DNA from: Scleromitrula shiraiana
Lineage: Eukaryota; Ascomycota; Leotiomycetes; Helotiales; Sclerotiniaceae
Reading direction: 5' to 3'
Assembly: GCA_028455995.1 (NCBI GenBank)
Contig: JABELC010000006.1
Span: forward strand, 1,984,001 to 2,048,000
Length of the DNA: 64,000 nt
The position numbers were made by a program, and so were the translations under genes. Of this stretch, positions 32,613-46,316 are shown piece after piece. The notes under the pieces were generated by a model. That model was not told the DNA's origin. It did not search any database and was given only the letters and a program-made list of their open reading frames with translations. Within the stretch, counting starts at the first letter, position 1, and the number at the start of each line of letters is the position of its first letter.

Positions 32613-35600
32613 ATGGCCTCGTCTAGAGAATCATCCCCGCTAGCATCTGCATCACCGATGCAATTGACACCAAGATCGAAAGTTAACGCAATGCTTGCGG
32701 CTTTAGAAAGTTCTGATGATGAGAGTGTCTCTGGAGATGCAAGGAAAAGATTGGTCTCCAAATTACATAAATCCACTGCCTCAAAAGTGGACGATTCAAT
32801 ACACAATTCAGAGCCAATAGAAACGATGACGAACACGAGTCCGGTTGGTGCTCGAGATCAGATCTCTTCCGAGGAGGACGACGACGAAGATATAACGAGA
32901 CCAAAGGGGCGTATGGCTGCGCGAATGAAGGCTGCTACAGAGAACTCTGACGAAGAAGCTATTATTAACAACCCGAGGGAAAGAGTAAAGAGATTACTTA
33001 AGAAGAAGCCAACAGCCACATCGCCCATTGTCACGGATGAAGACAGGGATACCGATGATAGCGATGCTCCAGTTGTATCTCGGAAACGCAGAACGAGGAT
33101 ATCGCCCCGCGGAACACCAAAGTCAAGCCCTCGACAACATTCTGCCTCCCCAGGACTATTTGTTACACCCGACGTGACTAGATCTGCAACCCCTCCAGGA
33201 AATGCCTCAGACTCTGATGATTTACCAGCCAACCCAGCATCACCTTCCGATAAGCGTTTCCAAGCTTTAGTTGAAAAGAAACGCCAAGAACGTCTTGAGA
33301 GAGAAGCAGAAGCACAGCGAGACAAGGCCGAAAAGGCTGCCGAAAGAAGACGACATGCTGCATTTGAGGAGGATGTGGATGACAGTGAAGATGATGACGG
33401 ACGCCGACTCACTCAGCAATCCCGTCCTACTCGCAAAGCCAGTAAGAAAGCTATTGAGGAGATGCATAGGGAAACTCAACGTTTGAGTAGGAATATGCAA
33501 TTGGCTCACCAAGCCAAGACGAAGAAGAAGATTACCAAACAAAGTCTGTTTGCGAAATTCAATTACAAACAAAGTGTTCCTGATATCGTCTCCTCGGATC
33601 CAGTCAGGCCACCAAGCTCAAGTCCACCGCCACAAACCGATGTCGAGATGAAAGAGACACCACCTACATCACCCTTTGAAGATGAAGACATAGAGAAAGA
33701 AACTCTTGCACCGCCTCAAACAACAGCCACAATTCCATCCGGTCATTCAGAGGATGAGGAAGATTTACCAAGTCTGGAGGATGTCATGGCTCGCTTGCCC
33801 TCATCACCACCTCCAAGATTGGATAAAGGGAAAGGGAAAGCTATCGATCTAGAGCCTACAGAAGTGAACACTCCGGAGAAAAAGTCTCTCCTTAAGCAAC
33901 GACCCATTCGAGTACGACATCCAAAGCTGAATACCCATCAATCGAAGTCTGATGATTCGGACAGTGATCTGGAGATCGTCGATGGCAAAACCTCTTTTCG
34001 TGATGCGAAATTAAACGCAATATTTGACCGCATACCTGCAAAGCAAGCTAAAGAGCCTCATTCGATGTTAGCATTGCGAATGCTTGCACATCTTACATCA
34101 CCTGGAAAACAGAACTCGGGCCGAAATCAGAAACCATCAATGACTGTCAAAGAACTCCAGATCAGCCTGCAGCAAAGAGCTAGACAGCAAGCAACTCGTG
34201 AAAGAGAAGAGCGGCTTCAAGCTCTGAGAGATAAAGGAATTATCATTCAAACGGCTGAGGAACGAGAAAAAGAAATGGCAGAAGTTGACGATCTACTAGC
34301 TAAAGCTCGTCGGGAAGGGGAGGAGATTAAAGCCAGGGAAAAAGCTGCTGCCAAGAAAGAACGTAAAGCCAATGGTGAAGTAGACCCATTAGGTGACAGC
34401 AGTGACGACGAAGACTGGGAGGAAGGAAGAGAGTTATCCGACCAAGAAGATGATGAGCGCGAGGACTCGGAAAATGAAGATAGCGAAAATGACGAAGAAG
34501 AGGATGAGGAGATGGATGATGAGGAGGCAGACGAAGATATAGCACAGAACCCATTGTTTGACAATGAAGCTGAGGAGGATGAGGAGGATTCCGAGACAGA
34601 TCTTGCTATCAAAGAAGCGCCAATAGATACCATGGATGCTGGGGACGACGACGAAGAACAATTACCAATTAATTCGAAATCACGTCGGTCAAGAGTTGTC
34701 ATTTCAGACGACGAGGATGAAGAAAATCTCATCAAGCAGACCCCCAAGGCATCTAGGAACCTTTCACCCACGCACCCACGAACTGACTCTCCAGCTATTC
34801 CTACTTCAGTTCTTCGTTCAGCGAAACGCACCTTCATTCCTGGTCTAACTGTCGCGGGGCCTGCTGGACTTGGTCTCACACAAATATTTGCAGGGACCAT
34901 GGACGATAGCCAAGATCTAGATGTATCAGATTCGGAATCCCAGAATTTTCACACAAACAGAGACTCTATGTCATTCCTACGAAGACGCGATGCTCCCCCA
35001 GAATTACCACCTTTCGTACCAACTTTATCCACAGAAGAATCGCAAGATATAGTTATGGATAGTCAATCTCAAATTCCGGCAACACAGCCAAACGACAGTG
35101 AGACCCAAATTCAACTTGCATTCTCGCAATCACAAGTCCATGAATTCGACAGTTTGCTCGACAATCCATTGTCGACTCAAATGTCTGATTTCCCTGCTAC
35201 GCAAGACGGTGGTTTTCAGATGGTTACACCTATTAAGAGCAGATTTGTAGAACCACCGTCAACAATTGGCACGGTGGGATTGAATTCTCAACTGGATCAA
35301 GATGCTCTCGAGAGTGTTCAAGAATCTCCTATTATGAAAAAGAAAGGCAAACTTCGTCGCAGAACTGAAGTTGTTTCGTTTTCAGATGATGAAGAACCAT
35401 TGGACACAACGAGAGAAGAAGACAATGAGGGTGAAGACTTCGAAATATCCGCTAACGTCTTTGATATTATGCGAAAAGCTTCTATGAAACAGAAGCCAAA
35501 GGTTGTGGATGATTTCGATAAAAAGAAGAGTAATGCCAAGAACATGGTCAATGAACAAGCCGAAGAATCTGAAGATGAGTATGCAGGGTTGGGTGGCGTT

Positions 35601-36779
35601 AGTGATGATGAGAGTGACGGTGAAGAAGATGCATTCGTCAAGGAGATGATTGATGATGAAAAGCAAGATGTCGACGAGAACGTGTTGGCTAGATTCTATG
35701 CGTAAGTCTGAAGCACTCCGTATTTTATTATGCGTACATTAACAATTTCTAGTGATCGCGAGAGGGCCAATGACGAAAAGAGAGTCAATAAGATTTTCAA
35801 CGATCTTTCCAAAGGAAATTTCCGCCGTAAGCGAGGAGCGGATTACGATCTCTCGGATTCAGATGATGGTGGAGAGGCACGACAACGTCGAAAGCGCGCA
35901 GAATTTGCGAAGATGCGCAAGGCACTGTTGGCTGATGAACGAATTGGAAAGATAGCTGAGAATCCTAAGAGACAAGCATTCCTTCGAGCTATCGAGGACA
36001 GAGGTAGTGATGACGAAATGGGATTCTTGGATGATTTCCTTGAGAAAGATGACGAATCTTCTGAATCACAATCTCAAACTCAAAACGACGACGCTCAACA
36101 AGTGTCAGATAACCAACCTATAGAAGTTATGGGTCCACCAAAACGCAAGCGCTCTGATGATGCAAGTTATGTTCGCCCACCACCAAACCTTCGACGAACC
36201 AATGCATTGAAAAAGCCTTCTAATCTAGCAGAGGTCCGCGAATCAGTTTCAAGTCTTATCGAAGATCCTCATGTCATGAATGCTTCAATAGACCTAGGTT
36301 CCGACTCCGACTCTGATTTGGAAATCGAAGGAGGACCAGAGCAGAGGAATAAAGAAAATCGAGACCCATTTGCCATCCGTCGATCAGATATTTCAATAAT
36401 CGATCGAATCTCACTAAAACGCGCATCATCAAGTAACCTCTCTAGTAACGAACGCCTTGCATTTACAGCACCATCATCAGCACCTGGGTTCAAGGTTCCA
36501 CCTCTCCTACGAAAAGCCACAACAAATAGCAGTATTGTGTCGACTTCTAGCGTCGGTGGTGGAACATCGACAACGGAGAGAATGGCTGGTGGGAAAGAGG
36601 GCGAGGGGATTAGAAAGGGGGCGGGTAAGAATAGTGGGGTGAACTATTTTGCCAGGGAGAGTGAACGAAGGGCTGCTATTGAGAAGACGGAGAGGAGGAG
36701 GGAACAGAAGAAGTTTAAGGGGGTGGAGAATAGGCGAAAGGCTGTGGGTGGGTTGTTTGGTAAAGGGAAGTTTGAGTAA
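32613..36779 (+). CDS. mrc1: MRC1/claspin-like DNA replication checkpoint mediator
   Basis: Two exons (32613-35701, 35753-36779; 51-bp intron) give 1371 aa. The protein is highly charged and disordered, with long Asp/Glu runs around residues 590-680 and basic coiled-coil stretches (KRQERLEREAEAQRDKAEKA). Around residue 742 it carries IPGLTVAGPAGLGLTQIFAG, a stretch conserved in fungal Mrc1. An SQ/TQ cluster follows (about 805-870: ESQDIVMDSQSQ, SETQIQLAFSQSQ, STQMSDFPATQ), the target sites of Mec1/ATR-type kinases. The C-terminal part (ADRERANDEKRVNKIFNDL) is also family-like. Mrc1 travels with the fork, couples polymerase epsilon to the helicase and passes ATR signal to Rad53. The shared upstream region has an ACGCGT box. 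Confidence 0.9.
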
Positions 36780-38355
36780 ATATCTTCGGAAAGGATTGGC
36801 GTTGCTTTGTCCTTGTCTTTCTTTAGAGCATTTGGCGTTTCAATGGTTGGAGCATGGTGTTGGATACACACATGTATGGTATGGAATGGTAAAGGTCTTG
36901 TTGGATTAAGAATGAATAGCACAAACCCAATGATGAAGTTAGTGTCAAGCTCTTATATGTTGACTGTATTAGCATATTCTTGATCGATCATCATCTGATA
37001 TTGAAAAAGAAGAGCTGTCATTCCTTCAAATATTAATGTGCAACTCAAATTCTAATTTTCACCTCACCCAAGACATTACCGAAGACTAATCTAATCCACA
37101 AGTCTTCGATATATAATAACAGCAATAGATGAATTCGTGATACATTTTTCATGCCCAACTATATCACAACAGAAAAAATGGGAGAAAAAGCTCCATAAAC
37201 TTGAGAAGCTCTCTCCGAATTTCTGGCTATGTTTGCAACGGGGGTTTAGTGGCAACAATAACAATGTTAACAATGAATGAACCAACTTACCTCAAACAGT
37301 AACGTTCGAACAAAGCACACGCGCAATTCTGTGACACAATTAACAAATCTCATATCGTAATATCGTATTATTTCTTTAATATATAGAGATCTTCATACGT
37401 ACCTAGATACCTAACTAGTATACAGTATACAGCTTAGCCACCTACCCATCATTCCTCCATCCATCTATAACTTACAGATCTTCCCCGAACGAAACTCTGA
37501 GCTTCAAAATTCGAAATAATGATTACATGAAATTTACCCCATAGAAATTCATCAAGCATTCGAAATCCCACCTTTTCAGATATCATTACCATATAACATC
37601 CATCGCGTCTACCTCCGTCCGGCTCTGCTCCTTGTACATACACCTCCCGTCTCAACTCCCTGCATTAAATCCCCACTTCACCATCTTATCTCGTTATCAG
37701 AGCCCCTCTCTCCTATCCTATCCATTTTATCTTCTCCGCCGAATCGACGTCTAATTCATCCCTCATCTTGCATCACATCATCTACATCGCTTTATGTAAC
37801 TTCCGCCTTAAGTTGCATTAGAGAAAAGTAGTGCTTCCTTCCTACACTCGATTCCCAAGTTTTAACCAAAAACACTCAACTTCGGTACATATCATAAGCA
37901 CCAAATTACCTGATCCAAACAAGCCACCGGCAGCCTCGTACCAATACATCAACGAAAATCCAATCTAATTACATACAATATATCACTCAAACCCCTCTTT
38001 TTTGCATCATCAACCCCTTCCCTTCTCAGGTTCCCTCCCCCCCCCCCCGCCTTTTCACAACTATCTCCTCCACTTTCGCGAGATTCTCTCCTGCATTACA
38101 TTACCTAACTTTACGTTACGTTATTTCCTCAACCTCGTTTATCACTTAGCCTCTTGCTTCCTCTATTGATCTCCCGTCGGTCTCCCGTAATGAAGTCGAG
38201 TACATAAAGTCATTCTAGATCGTTTGTTTCAATGGGCAATCAGATCTTCATATCTTCTCATCCTTATTCCTATTCTCGTCCTCATTCTCTCGTCACCTAT
38301 AGTTCGTATTCTACTTTTGTATCGGGATTTCAGATACAGAGAGCGATATTTCAAA
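36780..38355. other. MRC1 3' end and long pyrimidine-rich leader of the next gene
   Basis: 1.6 kb without a gene. From about 37660 to 38220 the plus strand is CT-rich, including a run of 12 C (38037-38048), as in the leaders of some strongly expressed fungal genes. No conserved upstream ORF was recognised. An open frame from 38224 leads into the next gene but begins with a non-conserved hydrophobic stretch. Confidence 0.4.
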
Positions 38356-39789
38356 ATGGTGGTCTTTGTTGATTTGGAAGATGAGTCGGAACCGCCAGAG
38401 CAGCAGATGTACCATGCTCGTGGATTTCAAAAACCGGTTTGGGGTGGGTTTGGAGATGAGAATAAGGGGTTGATGGGTGGATGGAGGGTTAGTTTGGATA
38501 AAGATGATGCTGAGAGGGAAAATCCTAATAGGAATTCTTGTACAGAGGCATTGGGTTGTTATCCGTAAGTTTTATAGCTCTTTCGCCCTTGTTGCTCAAT
38601 GAAAATATACCAAATACTAATTACACCTTTCATCTGCAGAATCATTACATCAATAGCCTCACATATCGATCTCAATACTCTCGATGCATTATCCCATACC
38701 TGCCGACAAATCCGAGTAAATCTTCTTCAATTCCGCTCACAACTTCTTACCTCTACCCTTCATTGTGAGAACGAAGATGTCCAGCTGGATCCGGAACATA
38801 CATTTCGATACCGGGCGAGGGCGGCAGATTGGTATTTTGTGGAGAGCGGGAGGGATGCTCATGGGACGGGGAAGGTGGGGGATTGTGCGAGGGATATGGT
38901 GGGGGAATGTAGGAGGTGTGAGAGGGTTGTTTGTAGAGTATGTTTTATTCCTTTCGATTTATTAACTTAATTGGAAACATGATGCTAATTGCTTCTTTTC
39001 AACCGATAATAGAATTGTACGATTAAACCACCAGCTCCTATTCTCCTCCTTCATCGCCACCGTCGTATTTGCAAAACCTGCTCAAAAGCACCTCTCACCT
39101 CCTTGATCAACCCATCATCGTCATCAACATCAACCCCCCACACGCCAACCACACCCTCCTCATCCTCCTCATCCTCCTCCTCCCTATCCTCCACAAACCC
39201 ATCACCCCCCATACCCCCCACACTCCCCCCAAACTCCCTCTGTCACTGCCCCACAAACGGCGTCTACCTCTGCCAACCCTGCGGCCGCTCCCTCCGCTCC
39301 GCAGACAACGAATACGAATCCATCTGGAGATGGCGAAATCGCTATCTCCCCTCCCTCGGCGGTCTCGGCGTCGGTATCGGAGAGGGAAACAGGGGGGTTC
39401 CGTGTGGAAGGGGAAAGCACTGTTTGAAGGCTATTGAGGTGGAGCAGGAGACGGATTGCGATGCTGAGGATGCGAGGGAGATTGAGGAGGGGAATAGTAG
39501 GGGGGTTAGTCCGAGTCGTGGTGGGAATGGGGGAGGATTAGGCTTGGCGGGGCAAATGGGAAGTGGGGCTATGATGGGGCCGGGGTATGCGAGACATGAG
39601 ATTGAGGGGATTGGAGGCGTGGTTAAGAAGAAGAGGGTTAGGATGGTGAGGGTGGGGGCTTGTGTTCCGGAGTGGGAGGAGGAGAGGGAGATGGGTAAGG
39701 TTTTGGTTAGGGAGAAGGAGGGGAGGGCGAGGAGTTGGTGTGGGTGGTGTTGGAGGGTTGTTCCTGGGGTGGGGGATGTTGTTGATTGA
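38356..39789 (+). CDS. F-box-like, cysteine-rich zinc-binding protein (fungal-specific)
   Basis: Three exons (38356-38564, 38640-38937, 39013-39789; introns of 75 bp each) give 427 aa. Exon 2 begins PIITSIASHIDLNTLDALSH, an F-box-like helix pair with CRQIRVNLLQF. After that come cysteine pairs: CRRCERVVCRNC, CKTC, CHC...CQPCGRS, and CGWC at the end, in a spacing that suggests several zinc knuckles. A long Ser run sits near the start of exon 3. The family is seen in filamentous ascomycetes, where I know of no function. If the F-box is real, it would link to SCF ubiquitin ligases. A frame open upstream to 38224 offers a longer start with a hydrophobic stretch, which I judged 5' leader. Confidence 0.7.
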
Positions 39790-42676
39790 TTGGATTTATT
39801 ACCATGGGATGGAATGAAAGAAGGGAGGGGAAATTCGGGTTCTTGGTTGTTAGGTAGTTTTGGGGTTTTAAGAAGAGAGAAATTAGCTTCATCGGCGTAA
39901 ACAGATAGAACTGGTGTTGCAATTTGGGATTAGCATTGGGATTAAACTTCATGGTTTGCGGATCAGCGGAGCAGGATAGGAGACTAGACGAATAATGGAA
40001 TGGCGACGGCGATAGGTAAGAAAAGCACATATACATACAGTAGATGCTTGCTTTTTTTATGTGGAGGGACTTCACTTCTGTTTCTTCACTTCTATACATA
40101 CACGAATACCTAAAGATTTATAACTTATTTGATGGATACTTTTATACTTTGTTTATTTGGGCGATAGGTATAGGATCTGGAATCATAGAATCGAGGATAG
40201 CTATGGGGAGTTTGAATGAGAGAGATTAGATGAGAGAGATACATTGATTGAGGGTATTGGCATCTATGTTGAATAGGTGGAGATAAGACAGAAGAGAAAT
40301 TGAAATCGCAGTCGTTCTTGAATGGTAAGATACTGTAAAGTGTTTGTTTGTTTGTTAGTTAGGTAGATAGATCAGATTATCGATTTGTTCGAACAGTTCT
40401 GTGAATCAATCGAATGTTTGGGGCGCATATAAGATAGGGTGGGAAAAGTCGGTTTGGTCACTTTGCTATAGTTGTGGTTGTCATGTTGGGTGGAGGGGAC
40501 GGGTGTATTTTGCATCAATGTCGGGGTATGTATGTATGTTTGATTGCATGGTGGCGTGATAGCTGCAAATCTTGGATTCTAGAATCTTTGAATTCCAGAC
40601 ACACTGCTATCCGTGTAAAAGGTGGCGTGATTGCGGGCTAAGTTACCTCTTGCATAACCTTAGGTCGGTAGATATAGGTAGAGTTGAGAATTTTATGCTA
40701 GACAAACCATGGTTGTAGTCATGGACAAGTTGCATTCCGCATGCATTCTACATGGCAATATTGATTGTGGTATCAGCATTTGCGATGGTTGTGTTGTTGG
40801 GAAATGCTGCATTTCATTGCATTAGCTATGGTAATTTGGATTCTGATCGCATTCGCATAGATTATCTGGGTATGCCGTCTATACGAGTGAGTATGTATGC
40901 TTCAAAAGCGATACTCGTCGGCTAATTCCCGTATCTGGTTTCTCTCGTGCCTGGCTTCTGATTTCGAGTTTGTTTGAACAGGAAAATATGCCATTCGTAC
41001 ATCGTTGTCGTATGAGATGATTTATGTCTTGATTTGCAGCCAAGATCCGGTGAATTTGGAAAAGTCCGATGGTTAATATACATGAGAGGATATCGTATGA
41101 ACTCAATATACTGAATCGTATCTAAACCTGATAAAAAGTAATATAATGTATACAAATGGAAAATGTATCCTTCAAAATTGCAAAAGGCAGTGTCTAATTT
41201 CTAAGTTCTAAGTGACACGATGGTGAAGAGACCAAAGGGGAAAGAAGGAAAGAAAGAAAGCTAATAAGAACAGAGCTACATTATATCTTCCCCGTGTCTC
41301 AAAAGTGAAATAGAAATATACTTCAAAGGTTCAAAAGAAATCCCGTATATGATTCATCTCTATAACATGATAAAACCCATAAAACAAAATGCCTATCTAG
41401 GATGTAAATGGATAGTCATTGTTTAGTCTGTTCAATTGTATTTTACTAGTATATAGCCAGCCGCACCTACCTTCCAGATCAATGACTGAATCGTATTATG
41501 CTCAACCGTGATGCATCTGCTACCATCGTCCGATTCCACCCCATCTCATAGTAGCCGTCTACCCAGGAGTTCCGATCAACCTTGGAAGTTAACCATGATG
41601 CATCTGCTCCCCTCAACCCATCCTATCCCATCCCATCCCATATCGTCTCATCCCACCAGTAGCTGGCTAATTGATTCACCCGAAGGGTTTATCCAGGCCA
41701 TCCATCAATCCTCTTTCATCCCCTCACAAACAAGCATGATTTCCAAGGTAACCACGGATCACTATTAGTATCGATGGACTGTTTACATTCCAAAGCCAAA
41801 GTATATGCATATACATACCTGACGAAAACACAACCCCACCAGAAGCTGAACCCACTCACAAACAAATGTCTACTCAATCATACTCATGGAAAGTATCCAA
41901 TTAGTTGGCCAGTCAAGGAGAAATAATTGCTCCCTGGAAGGTGGCAAATGATGGGGGAGCAACTTCTACTACCCGTGCACCGCATAACCTTGTCCATACT
42001 GAATTATATATAAATCTGATAGAAGACGGTATGTATATCTGATCTACCCGTCGTTGGCTATCCTCAAAGTAGTAGTAGGTTTATAATCGGAAAGAAGTTC
42101 AAAACTATCAATTTTTGTAAATTTATTTGGTCGGCTCTTGAGATCTAGCATGGATTGCTGATGGAAGAAAAACTATCTTACATGATGAGTTTGAGATGAA
42201 TAACTTTTGAGAGTGTGAATAAGAATTGAAATGGGATGAATGTTAACTCATTATGGGATTGTATATACTAGTAAAACTTTGATACACTTGAAGTTATTCA
42301 TCTCGTTATTGCATTGTATTTTATGGATGATTTAATTGATTCTGTATTTAGCAGATATAGTTAACAAACAAAAATAGATGAATAATCTTAAACAGAAGAA
42401 AGTATTCCAGCATATTTTGAAGTATCTTTAATCGAAGTATATTTTTAGCTCTTAGATTTGATGAATCAAGAGCTCATCCTTTTTTGTGAAAAAGAGAAAA
42501 AGATAAAAATAAAAATAAACTATTACTCTCAATATGGAAATATCATTGAATCACGATAACAAAGAGGTAGTGCAGATCATATAAAATAGATCAAACAGAT
42601 TGTATCTTTCATACTATATCAAGTATAATAGTTCCAAAATCGTGCACCCATCCCATCCGAATCTTGACAAGCAAGC
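39790..42676. other. 2.9-kb gene-free region
   Basis: No protein gene, tRNA or transposon end was recognised. Features seen are microsatellite-like TGTTTGTTTGTTTG (about 40342), CATCCCATCCCATCCCATA-type repeats (about 41621-41655), and a duplicated stretch ATGCATCTGCT at about 41509 and 41597. Composition is normal, not RIP-like. It may hold long leaders or non-coding transcripts. Confidence 0.4.
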
Positions 42677-43870
42677 ATGTTCTCATTCGATGCAATCTCC
42701 ATATCAGATATAATAATCCTCCTCCTCATCATCGTCACGACAACCCTAGCATTCTACCACCAAAAACTATGGCGTAAAAGACAAGCCCGCACTTTAAGCT
42801 TTACATCCATCTCCCCACTTACCTCCCAAGACGTCACCACCCTTCCCCCACATCCTTACCGACCCTGGAAATCCGGCCCCTACCACATGACAATGGGACT
42901 TCGCAAGCTTCCCCTGCAAGATTGGTTGATCCTCGATCGGGAATACCATGCCGAACAACTCTTTCGACGTAAACTCTTATCCACGAGTAGAAACGGGGTA
43001 ATGCAGATATTGCCCAGTAGAAAAATAGATGAAATTTGTGACGAGTTATTAGAATGTGTTGTAGGGTTTTTGGTAAAGAGGTATCCGGAATACTTTTGGT
43101 TTGAGGGAGAGGATGAGAGCGTTTTGTGGAATGCGTTGATGAGGGAGAAGGTGAGGGTTAAGAGACCGTTTGATAAGCCTGCGCTTGAGATTGTGGCGTG
43201 TTTGATTATGGAAGATGTAAATTTGTTGGTTAAGGGCGAGAAGAAGGATGATGATGAGTATTATTTGTAGGTTCTGATTATACGGCATACTTTTCGGGGC
43301 AGAGTTAACACTTGTGACAGGAACGCAAGTTTCACGATGGCTCCGGCGGGATGGTATCTCGAAGAACGGATCGGTTGGCCCATACCGCAGATTCATGGTC
43401 CTGTTCCTACGTGGGATGGAAAGTTAAAGAAACCGATCAAAAGGTTTGTTCCCTATCCCATAAACTCCATGGATAAAAAATACAAGATACTAATTGTTAA
43501 ACGTTGCAGATTCTTCAACCATCTAGATGTCGCAGCTCCAGTTCAGAGAAACACTTATTTCATCCAAACCGACTCAACAATCTTCCAACAAGAACCATTT
43601 GCAGACTCACTTCCAAGCCCCCCAAAGATCGAGGATATGATGATAAGACATGAACGGCAAACTTTGAGGAGATTACCGAGGACCGGAGCAGTCGTCTTTA
43701 TGGTTAGGACATATATGACGCCTCTCGTGGAATTAGAGCATGAGAAAGACAATTTGAGGGATTTGAGGGATGCGGTGAGAGCTTGGCCTAATATAATCGC
43801 TAAGTATAAAGGAAGGCACGTATGGGGCGACGTGGTTGAGAAGTGGTGCGAGGAAATTTTGGTGCCTTAG
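42677..43870 (+). CDS. Membrane-anchored DUF3445 (heme-dependent oxidative N-demethylase-like) protein
   Basis: Three exons (42677-43266, 43321-43443, 43510-43870) give 357 aa. An N-terminal membrane anchor (DIIILLLIIVTTTLAFYH) is followed by the DUF3445 body: HPYRPWKSGPYHMTMGLRKL, WLILDREYHAEQLFRRKLL, PAGWYLEERIGWPIPQIHGP and QRNTYFIQTDSTIFQQ. The Pfam family is linked to the alpha subunit of a bacterial heme-dependent oxidative N-demethylase; in fungi the substrate is unknown. Both introns (54 and 66 bp) are required: the first avoids an in-frame stop and restores YYLNASFTMAPAGW. It stands alone, with gene-free DNA upstream and Med8 downstream. Confidence 0.85.
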
Positions 43871-44459
43871 TCTAGACATTAAGAAATATTGTATAGGGAA
43901 AATTGATTATCGTGAATTTAACAATAATATCAAGCCAGTTTGTATTATTATGAATAATATAAAAACGCAAAGTATTTTCGTTGAATCCAAACCCAAAGAG
44001 TGTTCAACAATAAGATCATCGTGCAAGATGTTCCAAACTTCCAACAAGATATCATATTTGGTCCATGACTTCAGCACAGTATTGTGTTCATTGCTGCTTC
44101 GAAATACAGTTTATATAAACCCAGCTATCGGCAACTTTGCCGTGTAGCTCACTATGCAATCCGATAGACTCCCAATACGACATGAATGAGACGCAGATGT
44201 GAAATGTCGAAGATGTGTATTAGGTGCAATTCTGGTGGGGAGGCACAGGGAAGCTCGGGAGGTTTTACGCTAAAATTTCCCCGCGTCTCTAGCTCCTTTC
44301 TTTAGAACTACTCACCAAAGGCTTTCAGCCTTCTTTAAAGCTAACCCCCAAAATTTTAAGATCCAAACACAAACACCACAGCCATTTCATTTTTTCTAAC
44401 CCATCTAGGTTGATTCCTGTTTTATCCATCTTTTTTGAAAATAATACAATACAGCGATC

Positions 44460-45214
44460 ATGGCTCAACAAGCTCTTCGTCAAGAAGAACTTAAGGCGCT
44501 CGAGCAGACTCGTCAGCGCCTACTTCAATTAACCTCAAATATCGCATCTCTAAAATTTAACTTCCAAAATGGCACTCCTTTACCTGAATAGTTCGTCCAC
44601 TCCCCTCAGATCAGCCTTCTGTGCGTGCGTTTCTATACTAACAGTTTCTCCATAGTTCCTCAATCATGACACAATCCTCTATTCTATCCACAAACATAAA
44701 ATCCATGACAGACCACCTCTCAACCAATGGCGACCTCCTCTCCAAACTCGTCGCATTCCCCTCAACAAATTTCCCTGGTCGCACACAAGAAGAGACTTTG
44801 GGACAACTATTACGAAAGAAATTAGAACCTCAAGTTGAGACCTGGGTAGATGAGGGTCGCAATCTACAAATTGATGGGTTAGCGGAAGGAAGCAAAGATG
44901 GAGATATTGAAGAAACGTGGAAATGGGCTGCAGAATGGATTGGACCTAGGATATCAGAATATGCGCAAAATGAAGCTGGGGATGAGTATACGGTTGAGGA
45001 GAGAGAAAGTGGGATTGAGAATGTTAATACAGGATTGAAGGAAGAGGAAGAGAGTGATGAGGAAGAGGACGAGGATGAAGATGAAGATATGGGAGGGATG
45101 AGCCGAAGTGAACAAAAGAAGAAACCTGTGGAGAAGACAATGACGAGAAAGGATGGGAGAGTAAGAACTAAAGAGGAAATATTACGATTTGCGACAAGTG
45201 GTGTTGTGATGTAA
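44460..45214 (+). CDS. med8: Mediator complex subunit 8
   Basis: Two exons (44460-44590, 44656-45214; 65-bp intron) give 229 aa. The N-terminal helix LRQEELKALEQTRQRLLQLT with SLKFNFQNGTPLPEY is the conserved Med8 start. Splicing gives LPEYSSIMTQSSILSTNIKS, matching the family's LPxWxSLQ. The middle includes LSTNGDLLSKLVAFPSTNFPG and the RTQEETLGQLLRKKLEP block. The tail is acidic (EEEESDEEEDEDEDED) and then basic. Med8 sits in the Mediator head, next to Med18/Med20, in RNA polymerase II initiation. Confidence 0.9.
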
Positions 45215-46316
45215 AGATGGTCCATTTTGGGATTATTTCGGAGAGCAACAACTATCAATCGGGTCTCCTTGAAGTTGGATTGGAAACCTACGGAGTGGAA
45301 TATATGTTGGTGTTACAAAAGTGATCAAGTACCATCACTCAGAGGATCACATAATGCTAGCCGGCTAGTATTTACATCAAGCAAAGGAATTAATGGGGGC
45401 AACGAGAGCGCTATACTAAAACTATATAGAGCATCCATACTACGCCGAGTCAAGCAAGATTCTAGGGTTAAGAAGGCCTGAACTAGAGAGAGATTGAGTT
45501 ACTTCTGCAATATCCCTCGCACGTTATGCGAAGGTATTTCGGCATGGTGTGAAACATAATTCAGTGCCGGGTCATGCATGGGATTGGGGATAACGGAGGT
45601 GCAGCTGGGTATTTTGCGGGCCAGGTAATGGTTAAGGTGAAATGTGTCTATTCGGGGGAGGCAATTGTGAAGCAGTATGGGAGGTTATTTCGGTGGTATG
45701 ACAAGGGCAGTGGAGGTTATGTCTTCCATACTTATCTCTAAAGCTGGAAGCATTGTGCGGCAGACTGTCCTTTAGGGAACATAGTGGGGGCAAATGGATA
45801 ATCGTTGGGGATCTCGCGAGCCTAAAATCTTCGATTTTTCTTGTGCGATTGCGCGTCGTCTTAATTATAGGCGTCTGCCTCCAGTAGACAACTCTAGCCC
45901 TCCTTTATGGGGGCTTGCTCTAGAGGCCAAGCTTGATTGCGTTATTGCATTAACGGCTTTGAGTTTAAGAACATAACGATCACTTTCTCTCGTAGCCAAT
46001 TATGTCAATACAGATATTCGCCAATATAACAGCGATGTTCTTTACAACATGTGCACCAAATTGTGTAGATAGATAATCATCAACCCCACTACAGATAATT
46101 TTGTAAGTCAGTATAAGAGTATAAGCTTATTTATTCACAATGTTTCTTCAAGGAAGGATATCACAACATGCACGTAAACCAAATTTCGTATCAGATAGAT
46201 ATTATTAAATTTACCCATCCACATACTACTCTAGATCAAAGACTACAACTGCACCCTGCAGGAGTCAAAAAACCCAAAACAGACACAAAAATGAAAAGAT
46301 CCCCTCAAAAAAACAT
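45215..46316. other. 1.1-kb gene-free region
   Basis: It lies between convergent Med8 and MPDU1 genes. Open frames at 45227-45481 and 45794-45976 lack conserved composition. No repeat was seen. Confidence 0.4.

Noticed and set aside
32858..33412. Minus-strand serine-rich frame inside MRC1
   Set aside because: Antisense image of the acidic/serine-rich MRC1 coding; the same holds for 34247-34900 and 35318-35641.
41508..41768. 86-codon plus-strand frame
   Set aside because: Made of CATCCC/TCATCC repeats and a local duplication; His/Pro/Ser-rich only.
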